From Kutzneria chonburiensis (GTDB taxonomy: Bacteria; Actinomycetota; Actinomycetes; Mycobacteriales; Pseudonocardiaceae), in the NCBI RefSeq assembly GCF_028622115.1, contig NZ_CP097263.1, forward strand, positions 1,302,001-1,366,000: DNA of 64,000 bases, in the 5' to 3' direction. Each line of letters begins with the position of its first letter. Position 1 is the stretch's first letter. The notes beneath the pieces are model-generated. The model searched no databases. It was not told the origin of the DNA and saw only the letters and a list, made by a program, of their open reading frames with translations. The position numbers and the translations under genes were made by a program. Of the stretch, positions 55,153-63,958 are shown one piece after another.

Positions 55153-56759
55153 CCGTGGAAGGCCTCGGCCAGCCACCATGAGCCGCCGTCCTCGATGATC
55201 TTGGCGTCAATCACCAGCGGCGTCTCGCGGGGGCCGGCGAGCCAGTCGTGGACGGGCTTGAGGTCGTCGAGGGTGCGCACGGTGAGGCCGGTGCAGCCGA
55301 AACCGCGGCCGATGGCGGCGATGTCGGTGGGCGGGAAGCGGACGGTGCTGTGGTCGCCGGCGAAGTGGTGCACCTCGGCCCCGTAGGCGGCGTCGTTGTA
55401 GACGATGACCACCAGGGGAAGGTCAAGGCGCGCAACGGTTTCCAGCTCGCCGGCGGCCATGTGGAAGCCGCCGTCGCCGAGCGCGGCGACGGGCAGCCGG
55501 TCGGGGCGGGCGATCGCCGCGCCGATGGCGGTGGCCAGACCGAGGCCGATGGACTGGAACGCCTGCGTGAAGCAGAACCCGAACTCGTCGGGCACGGCCA
55601 GGTAGGCGCTGGGATAGCCCATGAAGTTGCCGGAGTCGACGGACACGATCCGCTCGGCCGGCAGAATCCGGTCCAGCTCAAGGGAAAGCGTGCGGGGATC
55701 GATGAGCTCGGCGGTCGAGGCGTCAGTGAAGTCGGCCGCCGACCACCGGGCCCGGGCGGCAATGCGGGCCCGGATCTCAGGCGAGCGGTAGCCGGCCTTC
55801 TGGTTCAGCTGCGCCACAACGGCACGGGCGGTGGCGGCGGAGTCGCCGACCACGCCGACGTCGATCGGCCGGTGTGCGCCGAGGGCGTCGGCATCCAGGT
55901 CGACCTGGGCCAGTCGGGTCGACGGGCCGATCAGCTTGCCGTGCCGGGTGGTCCACCGGTTCAGCGCGCAACCCCAGCCGACGAGCAGATCGGCGTCCCG
56001 GATCAGCTCGGCGGTGAGCGGCGACGAGAAACCGCCGGAAATGCCCAGGGCCCAAGGGTCTTCGTGGAACAGGCCGTGCGCGACAGCCGAGGTCGCCAGC
56101 AGTGCGCCGCAGGTGTCGGCCAGGGCGCGGATCTCCGCGGCGGCCCCGCGGCCACCACGGCCGGCGATGAACACCGGCCGCTCGGCGTCGGCGATCAAGG
56201 CGGCCAACTCCGTGACATCAGGCTCGGCCGGACGTGGAAACGCCGGCAGTGCAACGGATTTCACCTCGGCGCCGGTCATCGCCTGCACGTCCACCGGCAG
56301 GTTGAGCACGACCGTGCGCCGCTCGAACCAGGCTGTCTGCACCGCGCGAACGGCGTCGACAACAGCTGTTGTCGGGTCGGTGATGCGCATCGGCACCGCC
56401 CCGACCGAGCGGGCCAGCGCGTCCTGATCGATCCGGAAGTTGTTGAGGGGATCGGAATCCGGCGACTCGGCGGCGAGCACGATCATCGGCGTGCGGCTCT
56501 TCGCCGCCTCGCCGATGCCGGTCATGGCATTGGTCAGCCCGCAGCCCTGATGCGTCGACACGAGCGTCACCCGGCCGCTCATCCGCGCGCAGGCATCGGC
56601 CGCTGTCGCCGCCGCGCCTTCGTGCCGGGTGGCGTAGTACGGGACTCCGTTGTCCCGCAAGGCATTGGTCACGTGGAAGTTCCCGCTGCCGACCACCCCG
56701 AACACCGGGCCGACGCCCGCCTGAGCCAGCGCCTTCCCGACGGCTTCGGCCACGATCAC
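55146..56759 (-). CDS. Thiamine-pyrophosphate-dependent enzyme (acetolactate synthase/decarboxylase type)
   Basis: A 537-residue three-domain TPP enzyme from GTG 56759, which overlaps the upstream cyclase stop (GTGA). The pyrimidine domain has the catalytic Glu in ATRHEGAAATAADACAR, a central domain GRGGRGAAAE, and the PP domain ALGDGGFHMAAGELETVARL with VYNDAAYG. It may decarboxylate or ligate a 2-oxo acid; similar proteins are annotated as acetolactate synthase, benzoylformate or phosphonopyruvate decarboxylase. Pairing with a metal-dependent cyclase/hydrolase suggests a small catabolic pathway. A palindrome CGACAACAG/CTGTTGTCG lies at 56357-56374. Confidence 0.86.
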   Translation of the reverse strand: MIVAEAVGKALAQAGVGPVFGVVGSGNFHVTNALRDNGVPYYATRHEGAAATAADACARMSGRVTLVSTHQGCGLTNAMTGIGEAAKSRTPMIVLAAESPDSDPLNNFRIDQDALARSVGAVPMRITDPTTAVVDAVRAVQTAWFERRTVVLNLPVDVQAMTGAEVKSVALPAFPRPAEPDVTELAALIADAERPVFIAGRGGRGAAAEIRALADTCGALLATSAVAHGLFHEDPWALGISGGFSSPLTAELIRDADLLVGWGCALNRWTTRHGKLIGPSTRLAQVDLDADALGAHRPIDVGVVGDSAATARAVVAQLNQKAGYRSPEIRARIAARARWSAADFTDASTAELIDPRTLSLELDRILPAERIVSVDSGNFMGYPSAYLAVPDEFGFCFTQAFQSIGLGLATAIGAAIARPDRLPVAALGDGGFHMAAGELETVARLDLPLVVIVYNDAAYGAEVHHFAGDHSTVRFPPTDIAAIGRGFGCTGLTVRTLDDLKPVHDWLAGPRETPLVIDAKIIEDGGSWWLAEAFHGH

Positions 56760-57517
56760 GATTGCTCCACGAAGGCGTACACGCGGGCCGGGCTGCCCGT
56801 GCCGCCGACGATCGGCAGCGGCGACACCACCAGCACGGCCCCGGTCGGCGGCAGCTCGGCAAGGTTGCGCAGCTGCGTCAGCCCGAACTTGCCGGCGCCC
56901 AGCAGCAGGTTGTGGCACGGGAACATCGGCTCCAGCTCGGCCGCGCGCCCGGCGTCCGTGCCGACCGTCTCCACGCCGAAGCCGACGATCGGCGTCTCCT
57001 CGGCCAGCCACCGTGCGCATTCCGGCGACACGCCCGGGCTGTGCTGGCCGTTCAGAAAGCTTTCCTGGTCACCCGACCGCGCGTCCCACCCGGTCCGGTA
57101 CAGCAGCCAGCCGCCGTCCGGCAATGGTCCGTGCTGGCCCTCCCACTCCCGCACGTCGTCGATGCCCAGCAGGAAGTCCGGGTCCGCCGCCTTGTCCGTC
57201 GCGTCCAGCACCACCGCCGGCGCGACCAGGCTGCGCAGCGGGATCTCGTCGACGCCGATGCCGTCCTTGCCGGTCAGCCAGTGGATCGGCGCGTCCACGT
57301 GCGTGCCGACGTGCTCGCCGGTGTGGATGTCGTTCCAGTGCCAGGCCGGGCCCCGGTCGTCGTAGCGGCTGATCTCCTCCAGCCGGAAGCTGATCGTGTT
57401 GGCGAACGGCTCCGGCAGCTGGAGCACCGGTGTGCTGGCCGACAGCGGCGCGGTCAGGTCCACGATTCGCACGCCGCCACTGGCGAGCGCGGACACCAGG
57501 TCGGTCAACAGGGACAT
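56756..57517 (-). CDS. Cyclase/kynurenine formamidase-family metal hydrolase
   Basis: A 253-residue protein from ATG 57517, 5 nt after GAGGAGG (the ATG at 57520 is only 2 nt away). It has the metal-binding signature HVGTHVDAPIHW of the cyclase family, VDLTAPLSAST at the start, and GFGVETVGTD near the end. Members hydrolyse N-formylkynurenine, isatin or similar amides. Coupled to the TPP enzyme; the hydrolysed 2-oxo acid, as in isatinate-type pathways, may pass to it. Confidence 0.86.
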   Translation of the reverse strand: MSLLTDLVSALASGGVRIVDLTAPLSASTPVLQLPEPFANTISFRLEEISRYDDRGPAWHWNDIHTGEHVGTHVDAPIHWLTGKDGIGVDEIPLRSLVAPAVVLDATDKAADPDFLLGIDDVREWEGQHGPLPDGGWLLYRTGWDARSGDQESFLNGQHSPGVSPECARWLAEETPIVGFGVETVGTDAGRAAELEPMFPCHNLLLGAGKFGLTQLRNLAELPPTGAVLVVSPLPIVGGTGSPARVYAFVEQS

Positions 57518-57569
57518 CATTGCCTCCTCGATTCTCCGACCCTGCCGATCCTTGCCTAACCTGGGGGCC

Positions 57570-58226
57570 ATGACCATCGACAACACGACCGGGCCGTTCC
57601 GCCGGGCCGTGCAGGCGCCCGTCCGCCGGGCGGCCGAGGAGTTCCGCCGGCTGGCCGACGCCCTGGACAACGCGGCCGCCGAGGTCGAGGTGCTGGACCG
57701 GGGCCTCGGGCCGCATCCGGCCGGTGACCTGGCCCGTACCCTCGTGGCCCAGATCCAGGCGGTCAACGGGCAGGTCGACTACAGCACCCTGCTGCGGGCC
57801 GCCGCCGACCTCGACCTCGTGCTGGTCGGGGCGGCCGTCGGCCAGCCCGTCTCCCAGCCGCTGGCGCAGCCTTCGCGATTGGGCCGCCGGGCCGCCCCGC
57901 CTCCGCCGCCGGCCGCCCCGGTCGTGTCGATCTCGCCCAACACCCTGTGGGTCGAGGACGACCAGGATTCCCGGCGTGTCCGTTTCGTCTGGGTCACCGG
58001 GGTTGACGCCAAGGGGCAGCAGGCCGAGTGCCGGGCTTGGCGTGACGAGACCAACGTGCGGGTCCGGCCCACCACCATTCCCGTCGTCCAGTTCCAGCCC
58101 GGCGGCTACCGCATGGCCGACGAGCAGGAATACCGTCGCGCCGCGCAGATCATCATGGCCTTGCGCAGCACCGGCGTGGACGTGTCCGTGATGAAGCCGC
58201 TGTTGGAGTTCGTGAAGCGGAACTAG
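57570..58226 (+). CDS. Hypothetical protein, conserved-looking helical plus beta layout
   Basis: A 218-residue protein from ATG 57570. Residues 1-75 are helical (AAEEFRRLADALDNAAAEVE), then LLRAAADLDLVLVGAAVGQP, a Pro-rich linker, and a C-terminal part with VSISPNTLWVEDDQDSRRVR and a final TGVDVSVMKPLLEFVKRN. No family recognised. Divergent from the cyclase gene with 50 bp between starts. Confidence 0.65.
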   Translation: MTIDNTTGPFRRAVQAPVRRAAEEFRRLADALDNAAAEVEVLDRGLGPHPAGDLARTLVAQIQAVNGQVDYSTLLRAAADLDLVLVGAAVGQPVSQPLAQPSRLGRRAAPPPPPAAPVVSISPNTLWVEDDQDSRRVRFVWVTGVDAKGQQAECRAWRDETNVRVRPTTIPVVQFQPGGYRMADEQEYRRAAQIIMALRSTGVDVSVMKPLLEFVKRN

Positions 58227-58356
58227 GGCCGGCGGACCGTGTCCAGGCCCACGACCTCGAGCTCCGTGATGGCGTCGGCAGGCCATGTGCAGCATGAGGC
58301 TCTCGCTGCCGGTGTCGAGCCAGCAGGCTTCGTTCACAGTCACCGCGGAAGCCTGG

Positions 58357-59072
58357 TCAGCCCGAGGTGTCGTCGAACCGCAAGGTCGAGGTGATGCGGT
58401 AGCGGTCGCCGCGGTACACGGACCGGGTGAGCTCGACAATCCGGTCGGTGGTGTCGCGGGTGGTGCGCTCGATGGCCAGCAGCGGGGAATAGACGGGGAC
58501 GTCGAGGAGGTCGGCCTGCTCGGGGTTGGTGAACGACGGCTCGATGCTCTGCACGGCGGACGCCACGGAGACGCCGAAGCGGGTGCGAAGGAGCTGGTAG
58601 AAGTTGCCGGATTCCATGTCGGCGGCAGCAAGGCCGGGGACGACGGAAGAGGGCAGGTCGAGGCGCTCGATGGCGATGGGCTCGTCGTCGACGAGGCGGA
58701 CGCGGGTGACGCGAAGGACAGGGTCGCCGGGGGAGAGCTCGAGGCGGGCGGCGAGCGGGGGAGGGCGGGGGAGACGGCGAAGGAGATGACGGAGCTGGTC
58801 CAAGAGCCCTCGGCGGGCGGCGAAGCCATGCCGCCGGCGAGCTCCTGGGTGATCTTGTGGGGACTGGTGAACGTGCCGCGACCCCGCTGCCGCACGAGGA
58901 AACCGTCCCGGGTGAGGGAGTCGAGGGCGGCCCGCACGGTCGGCCGGGAGACGCCGAGCTGCTGGGCGAGCTCACGCTCGGACGCCAAGCCGGTGCCGGG
59001 GCGGGTGTTCTCGATCAACCCGAGGATGTGCTGTCGGACGACGTCACGCTTGGGTGAAGAGGCAGTGGTCAC
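58357..59072 (-). pseudogene. GntR/UTRA-family regulator with a one-base frameshift
   Basis: GTG 59072 overlaps the hexosaminidase stop and opens a GntR winged helix (GLASERELAQQLGVSRPTVR, AALDSLTRDGFLVRQRGRG, TFTSPHKITQELAGGM). From about 58826 the frame must slip back one base; the UTRA ligand domain continues in another frame as LEISPG-like LELSPGDPVLRVTRVRL, VYSPLLAIERTT and ends STLRFDDTSG at 58357. One missing G in the ATGG(G)CTTC stretch explains it and gives 238 residues, normal for the family. Intact, it would be a DasR/NagR-like repressor of the adjacent GH20 and CBM3-GH16 genes. Inactivation or a sequence error. Confidence 0.75.
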
Positions 59073-60550
59073 GGAGCCTCGGCATAGGTTGTGGGCAGGG
59101 CGTTCAAGGAGCCGAGCAGGTCCAGGTGCACGGCCAGCCGACGCCGGAAGTCATCGTAGTCGGGGGCGGTACGCCGCCAGGCGGCGTCGGCGAAAGCGCA
59201 GAGGCGCGGGAAGGCCAAGCGCCGCACGTGGTCGGGGGTGGGGGCGTATTCGGTCCACAGCTGGGCCTGCGTGCCGAGCACACCGGGAGCGGAGCCGACG
59301 GCGGCGGGGAGCCCGGCCAGCGGATCGAAGCGGTAGACGTCGGCCAAGGTGGTGACGAAGCCGGACGGGCCGGACGGTGCCGACGGGGCGTAGTCGAGGT
59401 ACGTCGACCGGTGCGGGGCCATGATCACCTGATGTCCGTCGCGGACGGCGGCGGCGCCGTGGGCGGCGTCCCGCCAGGCGGTGGCGACCAGGCCGGAGGG
59501 CATGCCGCCGGGGTGGGTTTCGGCCCAGCAGACGGCGGTCCGGCCGAGTTCACGGAGCGTGTCCCGCATCTGCCCGAGGAACCAGCCGTGCAGCCGGCCG
59601 GGATCGTCGAACCCGAGTTCCGAGGCCCGGGCCAGCGCGGACGGGGCGGTGGCCCACTGGGTCGTCGGGCACTCGTCGCCGCCGATGTGCACGTACGGGG
59701 CGGGGAACACATCGGCGACCTGCCGCAGCACCTCGCGGCAAAAGGCCAACGCGGTGTCGTGCACACCGAGGATGTCCTCGCTGATGCCCCAATTCGTCCA
59801 GACGGGCTGCGGCCGCGAGGGGAAATTGCCCAGCTCCGGATACGCCGCCAGCGCGGCCCGCACGTGCCCGGGCATCTCGATCTCCGGCACGATCATGACG
59901 CCGCGAGCGGCCGCGCAACGTACCAGTTCCCGCAGCTCGGCCTGGGTGTAGTAACCCCCATGGGGTATGCCGTCGCCCTGGCTCTCCGGCCGCCACGCGC
60001 CGACGTCGACCAGCCGCGGCCAGCCGGCGATCTCCATCCGCCAGCCCTGGTCGTCGGTCAGGTGCAGGTGCAGCACATTCAGCTTGTGCAGGGCCAGGAT
60101 GTCGACGAACTGGTGCAGGAACTCCAGCGGCATATGGTGTCGGGCCACGTCCAGCAACACGCCCCGCCACGGCAGCCGCGGCACGTCCCTGATCCGCTGG
60201 CACGGCAGATTCCCTTGCAACGCAAGGATTCGCAGCGTCTGTACGCCGTGCAGCAGGCCGGCCTCGGTGGTCGCGGTCAGCATCACCTGCCGAGGTCGGA
60301 TATCCAGCTGGTAGCCCTCGGGCCCGCGGCTGGTCAGCTCGAGCCAGATCGTCGGGGCGTGGCCGGCCCCGCCGCGCAGGCCGAGATAGCCGGCCAGCAG
60401 CTCGCCGGCCCGCTCGGCCCCGGGCCCGCAGTTGACCCGCAGGTCGGGCCGCAGCAGGAACGAGCCCGGTCGCGGCTCGGTCAGCGACGGGCGGGGAATG
60501 ATCGCGGTCGACCCCATGGCCGACGAGGCTGACGGCTGACCATTGGTCAT
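59069..60550 (-). CDS. GH20 beta-N-acetylhexosaminidase
   Basis: A 493-residue enzyme from ATG 60550. An N-terminal GH20b-like domain (IWLELTSRGPEGYQLDIRP) leads into the catalytic barrel: RGVLLDVARHHMPLEFLHQF, LNVLHLHLTDDQGWRMEI, IVPEIEMPGH, and HIGGDECPTTQW with the catalytic Asp-Glu pair, then VCWAETHPGG. It removes terminal GlcNAc/GalNAc from chitooligosaccharides or glycans. No signal peptide is apparent, so it is probably cytosolic. Operon with the GntR gene. Confidence 0.9.
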   Translation of the reverse strand: MTNGQPSASSAMGSTAIIPRPSLTEPRPGSFLLRPDLRVNCGPGAERAGELLAGYLGLRGGAGHAPTIWLELTSRGPEGYQLDIRPRQVMLTATTEAGLLHGVQTLRILALQGNLPCQRIRDVPRLPWRGVLLDVARHHMPLEFLHQFVDILALHKLNVLHLHLTDDQGWRMEIAGWPRLVDVGAWRPESQGDGIPHGGYYTQAELRELVRCAAARGVMIVPEIEMPGHVRAALAAYPELGNFPSRPQPVWTNWGISEDILGVHDTALAFCREVLRQVADVFPAPYVHIGGDECPTTQWATAPSALARASELGFDDPGRLHGWFLGQMRDTLRELGRTAVCWAETHPGGMPSGLVATAWRDAAHGAAAVRDGHQVIMAPHRSTYLDYAPSAPSGPSGFVTTLADVYRFDPLAGLPAAVGSAPGVLGTQAQLWTEYAPTPDHVRRLAFPRLCAFADAAWRRTAPDYDDFRRRLAVHLDLLGSLNALPTTYAEAP

Positions 60551-60614
60551 GTCAAGACCCTTGACAGGGGGCCCAGCTGGGGCCACGGTAGGCGCCATCC
60601 GACTTACCAATGGT
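60538..60614. promoter_or_regulatory. GntR-like operators between the divergent glycosidase genes
   Basis: GACCA-T-TGGTC (60538-60548, perfect 11 bp, overlapping the hexosaminidase start) and ACCA-A-TGGT (60606-60614, within TTACCAATGGTCA) share the ACCA/TGGT half. GTCAAG-ACC-CTTGAC (60551-60565) is a third dyad. DasR-type GntR proteins bind ACTGGTCTAGACCAGT-like sites, so these are plausible targets of the GntR protein at 58357-59072. Confidence 0.6.
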
Positions 60615-60665
60615 CAGGTCGGTGTCGACGAGGCCGCCACGCGTCGTTCGACCGAGGAGAACCCG

Positions 60666-62045
60666 ATGGACCCGATCCCTGCCCGGCCCCGGGGACGCCG
60701 CCGAGCGCTGATCGCCGCCACGGCGGCGGTGTGCGCGGCGGCCAGCCTCTACGCCATCCAACCGGCGCTGGGCGCGACGCCCGCGCTCAGCGTGCAGTAC
60801 AAGACCTCGACGCCGGCCACCGCCGGCGAGGCCGAACCCTGGTTCAAGATCGTCAACACCGGCGGCACGGCGTTGTCGCTGAACCAGGTCACCCTGCGCT
60901 ACTACTTCACCGCCGACACCAGCGGCTCGTACGTGTTCGCCTGCGCCTGGGCGGTCGTCGGCTGCGGCAGCATCACCGGCACGGTCGGCACGCCGGCCAC
61001 GCCGACCGCCACCGCCGACCACTACCTCCAGATCAGCTTCACCGGCGGCTCGGTCGCCGCCGGCGCCGACAGCGGCGACATCCAGCTGCGGCTCTACCGG
61101 GCCGACTGGCAGAACGTCAACCAGGCCAACGACTACTCGTTCAACGGCGCCGACACGAACTACGCCGTCAACACCAATGTCGCCGCGTACGTCAACGGCG
61201 CGTTGGCCTTCGGCACCGCCCCGGGCGGCGACGCCCCGACCACCACGACAACAACTGTTGTCCAGCCGTCCGGGGCGGCCCTGTTCGACGACTTCCACTA
61301 CAGCGGACCGGCCGACCCGGCGCTGGCCGCGCACGGCTGGAGCGTGCGGACCGGCGGCGGTGGCCCGGGCATCGCCGGCACCTGGACCGCCAGTGCCATC
61401 AGCTTTCCCTCCGACCCCGCCGCCGTCGGAGGCAAGGCGATGCAGCTCGAGGCCAGGACCGACGGCACCGCCGCCGACACCACCCAGGCCGAGATCGACA
61501 CCGTGCAGCGCAAGTTCAAGGAGGGGACCTACGCGGCCAGGGTGTTCTTCACCGACGCGCCGACCAGCGGCCCGGACGGCGACCACATCAACGAGACCTT
61601 CTACACGATCACCCCGGACGAGCCGCTCTACAGCGAGCTGGACAACGAGTACCTGCCCAACGGTGGTTGGGGCGCACCGGGTCCGACCCTGTACACCACG
61701 ACGTGGTACAGCGCCGACGCCATGGATCGCGTGACGCACAACGAGATCTCCAGCCTTCAGGGCTGGCACACGCTCGTGACGACCGTCGCGAACGGCACCG
61801 TAACGTACTATGTGGACGGTCGGGTCTACTTCAGCAGCAACGGGAAGTACTACCCGCGGGACAAGATGACCATCGACTTCAACCTGTGGTTCATCGACCT
61901 GCCGTTCACCGGGCAGCGCACCTGGGACCAGAAGGTCAACTGGGTGTACTTCAACGCCGGCGCGCTGAGTCCGGCTCAGGTCGACAGCGCGGTGGCCGGC
62001 TACTACGCCGCCGGCACGCACTTCACCGACACCGTGCCCAACTGA
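60666..62045 (+). CDS. Secreted CBM3 plus GH16-like glycoside hydrolase
   Basis: A 459-residue protein from ATG 60666 with GAGGAGA 7 nt upstream. Signal peptide (GRRRALIAATAAVCAAASLY, cleaved after ALGA, about residue 37). Residues 40-185 are a family 3 cellulose-binding module (LSVQYKTSTPATAGEAEPWF, LNQVTLRYYFTADTSG). After a Thr linker, residues 205-455 form a jelly-roll with YSELDNEYLPNGGWG, an E-x-D-x-E pattern as in GH16 beta-glucanases, and a final TWDQKVNWVYFNAG. Likely an extracellular beta-glucan-degrading enzyme; the sugar specificity is not certain. Confidence 0.82.
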   Translation: MDPIPARPRGRRRALIAATAAVCAAASLYAIQPALGATPALSVQYKTSTPATAGEAEPWFKIVNTGGTALSLNQVTLRYYFTADTSGSYVFACAWAVVGCGSITGTVGTPATPTATADHYLQISFTGGSVAAGADSGDIQLRLYRADWQNVNQANDYSFNGADTNYAVNTNVAAYVNGALAFGTAPGGDAPTTTTTTVVQPSGAALFDDFHYSGPADPALAAHGWSVRTGGGGPGIAGTWTASAISFPSDPAAVGGKAMQLEARTDGTAADTTQAEIDTVQRKFKEGTYAARVFFTDAPTSGPDGDHINETFYTITPDEPLYSELDNEYLPNGGWGAPGPTLYTTTWYSADAMDRVTHNEISSLQGWHTLVTTVANGTVTYYVDGRVYFSSNGKYYPRDKMTIDFNLWFIDLPFTGQRTWDQKVNWVYFNAGALSPAQVDSAVAGYYAAGTHFTDTVPN

Positions 62046-62063
62046 GCGACCCTTTCGGGCGGC

Positions 62064-62087
62064 GGCGGTCAAATTCGTTTGACCGCC
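62064..62087 (+). terminator. Terminator hairpin with UUCG tetraloop
   Basis: GGCGGTCAAA-TTCG-TTTGACCGCC is a perfect 10-bp stem closed by a TTCG loop, 18 bp after the CBM3-GH16 stop. Confidence 0.85.
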
Positions 62088-62106
62088 TCCGCGCGGGCGC
62101 GCTGTC

Positions 62107-62889
62107 ATGGCAGTCATGACCACCGAGCAGCTGCCGGAGCACGTCCAGCACAACCGCGAGTACTGGGACGGCATGGCCGACCGGTGGGTCGGCGCCGGCG
62201 AGCGGGCGTGGCGGGGGAACGAGCTGACCTGGGGCATCTTCCAGATCCCGCAGGCGCAGGCCCCGCTGGTGCCGGACGATGTCAACGGCCTCGACGTGAT
62301 CGAGCTCGGCTGCGGCACCGGCTACGTCAGCTCGTGGCTGGCCCGTCGCGGCGCGCGGCCGGTGGGTATCGACAACTCCGAGGGGCAGCTGGCCACCGCG
62401 CGGCGGCTCCAGCAGGAGCACGGCATCGAATTCCCCTTGCTGCACGGCAATGCCGAGGAAGTGCCGTACCCGGACGAGTCCTTCGACCTCGCGGTCAGCG
62501 AGTACGGCGCGGCGATCTGGTGCGACCCGTACAGGTGGATCCCCGAGGCGGCCCGGCTTTTGCGGCCCGGCGGCCGACTTGCCTTCCTGGGCAACAGTGT
62601 CCTGTCGATGCTGTGCGCGCCCGAGGACGAGAACGAGAAGCCGACCGACCGCATGCTGCGGCCGCAGCAGGGCATGCACCGCTTCGCCTGGGAGGACGGC
62701 GGTGTCGAGTTCCATATCAGCCACGGCGACATGATCCGGCTGTTGCACGCCAACGGGTTCGAGGTCGAGGACCTGATCGAGCTCTACGCCCCCGAGGACG
62801 CGACCGACTCCTACTTCAACTACGCGCCGGCCGGCTGGTCCAAGCAGTGGCCGGTCGAGGAGATCTGGAAGGCCCGCAAGGTCAGCTGA
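62107..62889 (+). CDS. Class I SAM-dependent methyltransferase
   Basis: A 260-residue protein (ATG 62107; ATG 62116 also possible). Motif [21 protein letters not shown], acidic loop IDNSEGQL, motif II LPYP-like [20 protein letters not shown] and motif [15 protein letters not shown]. The UbiE/Methyltransf_11-like fold is complete. Acceptor unknown. Its 3' end overlaps the convergent YeiH-type gene by 8 bp. Confidence 0.88.
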   Translation: MAVMTTEQLPEHVQHNREYWDGMADRWVGAGERAWRGNELTWGIFQIPQAQAPLVPDDVNGLDVIELGCGTGYVSSWLARRGARPVGIDNSEGQLATARRLQQEHGIEFPLLHGNAEEVPYPDESFDLAVSEYGAAIWCDPYRWIPEAARLLRPGGRLAFLGNSVLSMLCAPEDENEKPTDRMLRPQQGMHRFAWEDGGVEFHISHGDMIRLLHANGFEVEDLIELYAPEDATDSYFNYAPAGWSKQWPVEEIWKARKVS

Positions 62890-63958
62890 GCAGCCCGGAC
62901 GTCAACAGCACCAGCCCGAGCGAGCAGCCGGCCACCACGACCAGCCCCAGCGCGGCCACGATCAGCGGCCGCCAGCCGCTGCGGGCCAGCTCGCGCAGGT
63001 CGAAGTTCAGGCCGACGCCGGCGAAGCAGAGCAGGAAGGCCCACTTCGACAGGTTGCCCAGGCTGGTCACCTCGGCCTTGGTGAACAGGCCGGCGGTGGC
63101 CAGCGCGGAGACCGCGATGAAGCCGAGCACGAACTTCGGGAAGGTGCGCCAGACGAAGCCGGCGCGCTCGCGGAACCCGGTCGCCACCGCGCGGCCGCCG
63201 CGGGTCGACCAGTACGCCGCGTAGCCCAGCATGACCAGCCCGATCAGGGCGTTGCGGGTGTTCTTGACGGCAACGGCAATCTGTTGCGCCTGGGCCGAAT
63301 ACGCGGCGCCGGTCGCCGTGGTCTCGGCCGTGTTGTCCACGGCGAGTCCGGCCCACAGCCCGAACTGGGTGTCGGACAGGTGCAGCAGATGGCCGATGGC
63401 CGGGAAGCTGAACAGCGCCACCGCGCCCAGCCCCAGGATGGCCGCGATGGCGTAGCCGGAGTCCTCGTCGTCGGCGTCGATCGCGCCGCGGCCGGCGATG
63501 ATGGCCGAAACGCCGCAGATGGACGTGCCGATGGCCAGCAGCGTGGACAGCTTGGGGCCGAGCCCGAAAGCCTTGCCCACCGCCAGGATCACCACCGTGG
63601 CCACGGCCATGTCGATCAGGATGATGCCCAGGCTGAAGCCGCCGAGCTTGGCCAGGTCGCCGAGCACGAACCGGGCGCCGAGCAGCACGATGCCGGTCTT
63701 GAGCCAGAACTCGTAGCCGGCCACGCCCGGCCGGAACAGCGCCGGCAGCCCGATCACGTTGCGGATGAGCAGGCCGATCACGATGGCCCACAACACGTAT
63801 TCGATGTCGGGCAGGGCGGTGCCGGTGGCCTTGCCCAGGCTGCGCAATCCGTTCTGCGCGAAGGTGCCGGCGATGTCGACGGCCGCGAGCAACAGCAGCC
63901 CGGGCACGTAGCGCACGATTGTGCCGGCGTTGAGCCGGCTTCCGGTCGCGGCGGTCAT
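62882..63958 (-). CDS. YeiH-family putative sulfate exporter-like membrane protein
   Basis: A 358-residue protein with about ten helices and the family hallmarks [32 protein letters not shown] and [23 protein letters not shown]0324/YeiH proteins are predicted anion (sulfate) exporters; transport has rarely been tested. The ATG at 63958 overlaps the stop of the gene that runs off the right edge (ATGA), so it is the second gene of an operon. Confidence 0.87.
   Translation of the reverse strand: MTAATGSRLNAGTIVRYVPGLLLLAAVDIAGTFAQNGLRSLGKATGTALPDIEYVLWAIVIGLLIRNVIGLPALFRPGVAGYEFWLKTGIVLLGARFVLGDLAKLGGFSLGIILIDMAVATVVILAVGKAFGLGPKLSTLLAIGTSICGVSAIIAGRGAIDADDEDSGYAIAAILGLGAVALFSFPAIGHLLHLSDTQFGLWAGLAVDNTAETTATGAAYSAQAQQIAVAVKNTRNALIGLVMLGYAAYWSTRGGRAVATGFRERAGFVWRTFPKFVLGFIAVSALATAGLFTKAEVTSLGNLSKWAFLLCFAGVGLNFDLRELARSGWRPLIVAALGLVVVAGCSLGLVLLTSGLLS

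Noticed and set aside
61247-61262. GACAAC-AACT-GTTGTC inverted repeat as an operator or relative of 56357-56374
   Set aside because: It encodes the Thr-Val end of a Thr linker, has an imperfect centre, and only short arms; probably chance.
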